Positions 62,796 through 64,000 of a stretch of 64,000 nt of DNA are shown here, piece after piece; the first letter of the stretch is position 1, and each line of letters begins with the position of its first letter. A model generated the notes under the pieces. That model searched no databases. It was not told the origin of the DNA and saw only the letters and a program-made list of their open reading frames with translations. The stretch covers positions 1 to 64,000 of the forward strand of contig DGVV01000081.1 in NCBI GenBank assembly GCA_002395085.1, in the 5' to 3' direction. The DNA is from Ruminococcus sp. UBA4275 (GTDB lineage Bacteria; Bacillota; Clostridia; Oscillospirales; Ruminococcaceae). The position numbers and the translations under genes were made by a program.

Positions 62796-63484
62796 GATTT
62801 CTCTCCCTGTTTATTGGATTGTATCCCTCCGGCAAACTGCCGGAATTCCGCATAGTCAGTCAGGTCATGCAGATAAAATGTGCATTCCTTCCGCAGCGCG
62901 TAATGATCCGGAAAGGATGCAAGATCATACACCCCGACGGTCACAAAACCTGCGCGGTTTGCTGTTCGGACAGCATATAGCGCATCCTCAAATACAAAAG
63001 TCTGCGCAGGATTTGTTCCAAGATATTCCGCAGCCCGCAAATAGACATCCGGATTCTGCTTACCCGTTCCCACATCGGCACAGGTCACAATTTTCGTGAT
63101 GTAACGCATCAGATGCAGACGTTCCAGCGCGGCAGCAATCAGCACATCATCGCCGGAGGAGGCTATTGCAATCGGGATTCCCTCAGCATTCAGAGCAGCA
63201 AGGAAATCTGCTGCACCGGGCTTTGCGGGAATCTCATGCGTATAAGCAGTGCGGATGACGCCAAGCACGCCTTCCCTGATTTCAGCAGGCGTTTGTGCAA
63301 GCGAAAAATGATCGTGCAGATACAGAGTTGCTTCATCAAAACTCATTTCTGTAAGTTCCCGCGCGAGGTCATCACGGCACGGCACCCCAACGGAACGCAG
63401 CCATCGGCAGCCGGCTGTTTCCCAGACCGGCATAGAGTCGAGCAGCGTGCCGTCCACATCAAAAATTACGCTGATACGTTTCAA
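62792..63484 (-). CDS. HAD superfamily phosphatase (beta-phosphoglucomutase-like)
   Basis: A 230-residue haloacid-dehalogenase-like hydrolase: motif I FDVDGTLLDS with both Asp residues, motif II IASSG, motif III K in GTGKQNPDVYL, motif IV FEDALYAV. A helical cap (about 15-85) puts it in the beta-phosphoglucomutase subgroup. The start is a TTG with GGGGTG upstream. Coupled to thiD, so it may dephosphorylate a thiamine intermediate such as thiamine phosphate; this is inference. Confidence 0.85.
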   Translation of the reverse strand: MKRISVIFDVDGTLLDSMPVWETAGCRWLRSVGVPCRDDLARELTEMSFDEATLYLHDHFSLAQTPAEIREGVLGVIRTAYTHEIPAKPGAADFLAALNAEGIPIAIASSGDDVLIAAALERLHLMRYITKIVTCADVGTGKQNPDVYLRAAEYLGTNPAQTFVFEDALYAVRTANRAGFVTVGVYDLASFPDHYALRKECTFYLHDLTDYAEFRQFAGGIQSNKQGEKS

Positions 63485-63546
63485 TTATCACACCCCAAAT
63501 GCACATTTCCCTCAGATCTGCTGACTGACCGCAATTCTGCTTTCTT

Positions 63547-63575
63547 ATTATATCACGTTCCGCGGCGTTCGTCAA
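63547..63575 (-). promoter_or_regulatory. promoter of the HAD-thiD operon
   Basis: Minus strand: TTGACG, 17-base spacer, perfect TATAAT, about 60 bases before the TTG start. Confidence 0.8.
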
Positions 63576-63650
63576 TCCTCACCGGAGATTTCCCTTCCGG
63601 AAACCGCTGACACCGATGAACAGAAGCGAATGACAATGCCGTAACGAAAA

Positions 63651-63683
63651 GCAGCGACACAGAGTCCGCACTCTGCGCCGCTG
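63651..63683. terminator. terminator of the carbohydrate-binding protein gene
   Basis: CAGCG and ACAGAGT pair with ACTCTG and CGCTG (small internal loop). On the minus strand CTTTTCGTT follows, on the plus strand TTTTTTC. Confidence 0.75.
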
Positions 63684-63695
63684 TTTTTTCGTTCA

Positions 63696-64000
63696 TCAGT
63701 TCAGACAAATCATTGAGAAATCAGAGATGCGGTAAGTACCCGTCCCTTTATCAAGACCGATCAGGAACTTGACATTTTCATCCGACTGCGTCATCGTCAC
63801 AGTATCGGTGATCGTCTGTTCATTCGGCGTGAATGTATGATCCTGATAGTAGTAGCTCTTGTACTCCCCTGTTCCCTGCTGGAACATCGCGTAGGTGTTG
63901 ATATTCTGGCTGGTGCTGATCTTATAGGTCATGCGGTAGGTTTTGCCTGCCTGAAGCGAAACCGTACTGCTGCTGACCTGCGCATACTGTCCGGTGCGTG
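63696..64000 (-). CDS. C-terminal part of a protein with a CBM4/9/22-like domain (partial)
   Basis: The frame runs off the right edge; about 101 codons are visible, ending RISDFSMICLN. The part reads as a carbohydrate-binding beta-sandwich: YAQVSSSTVSLQAGKTYRMT, YKISTSQNINTYAMFQ, FTPNEQTITDTVTM, KFLIGLDKGTGTYRISDF. This pattern (LxAGKTYxxTYKI ... TGTYxISDF) is typical of CBM4_9/CBM22 domains in plant-wall enzymes. The catalytic part, if any, lies outside the window. No dockerin follows in this last stretch. Confidence 0.75.
   Translation of the reverse strand, partial: RTGQYAQVSSSTVSLQAGKTYRMTYKISTSQNINTYAMFQQGTGEYKSYYYQDHTFTPNEQTITDTVTMTQSDENVKFLIGLDKGTGTYRISDFSMICLN

Noticed and set aside
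1..64000. tRNA, rRNA, insertion sequence, prophage or integration site
   Set aside because: I looked for T-loop and transposase or integrase signatures on both strands and saw none; a dedicated tRNA search could still find a weak one.

Overview
The window looks like chromosome of a strictly anaerobic, low-to-mid GC Firmicute of the Ruminococcus type (Oscillospiraceae). Supporting signs are the many secreted proteins with Thr-rich linkers and dockerin modules, several cohesin-bearing scaffoldins, an anaerobic ribonucleotide reductase, a sporulation sigma factor of the SigK type, a T-box leader, an FMN riboswitch, and strong TTGACA/TATAAT promoters. No rRNA, tRNA, CRISPR array, insertion sequence or prophage was seen. 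The species assignment is inference.

Layout. 1-2.8 kb: a tiny Cys-rich membrane protein and a ClpC-like ATPase without a middle domain. 3.0-8.9 kb: secreted proteins: a dockerin protein with a DUF6055 metallopeptidase-like head, a C39-like lipoprotein with a DUF4250 gene, and a C39-like dockerin protein. 9.0-11.3 kb: T-box and thrS. 11.3-18.6 kb: an ECF sigma/anti-sigma pair, a dockerin/Cthe_2159-type protein, an O-antigen-ligase-like membrane protein and rny. 19.0-23.1 kb: the most unusual locus, an ECF sigma factor translationally coupled to a one-TM protein whose extracellular part is a cohesin-like domain. It is divergent from two tandem dockerin-cohesin adaptor scaffoldins, and a shared sequence motif lies in front of both transcription units. 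23.2-26.9 kb: an orphan PglX-type methyltransferase with an AlkD-like protein. 27.1-32.2 kb: nrdDG under two NrdR boxes, then two WYL-domain genes. 32.3-36.3 kb: clpB and small genes. 36.4-39.4 kb: a small gene broken by an amber codon, an AlaX editing protein, a candidate sRNA and a CorA-like transporter. 40-43 kb: efp, a CD1247-like protein, FMN riboswitch/ribU and sigK. 43.1-47.5 kb: an operon for a six-repeat NPCBM-like dockerin protein and a two-cohesin scaffoldin. 47.6-51.2 kb: a GH43 enzyme, a YbaK deacylase and a GH25 lysozyme. 51.3-56.8 kb: prfA-ywlC-DUF4253-coaE/M18-ogt, with coaE and the aminopeptidase in one open frame. 56.9-60 kb: a TetR operon with two visible operators. 60.2-64 kb: MATE, acylphosphatase, thiD, a HAD phosphatase and the end of a carbohydrate-binding protein.

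How it fits together. Seven proteins here carry a dockerin, three scaffoldins carry cohesins (four modules), and a fourth protein places a cohesin-like module next to an ECF sigma factor. The parsimonious reading is a cellulosome-type system with adaptors, carbohydrate-binding subunits and peptidase-like subunits. My main hypothesis is that the cohesin-bearing membrane protein is an anti-sigma factor that reads dockerin occupancy at the cell surface and controls adaptor expression. That is inference from gene order, domain architecture and the shared promoter motif, and it has not been demonstrated.
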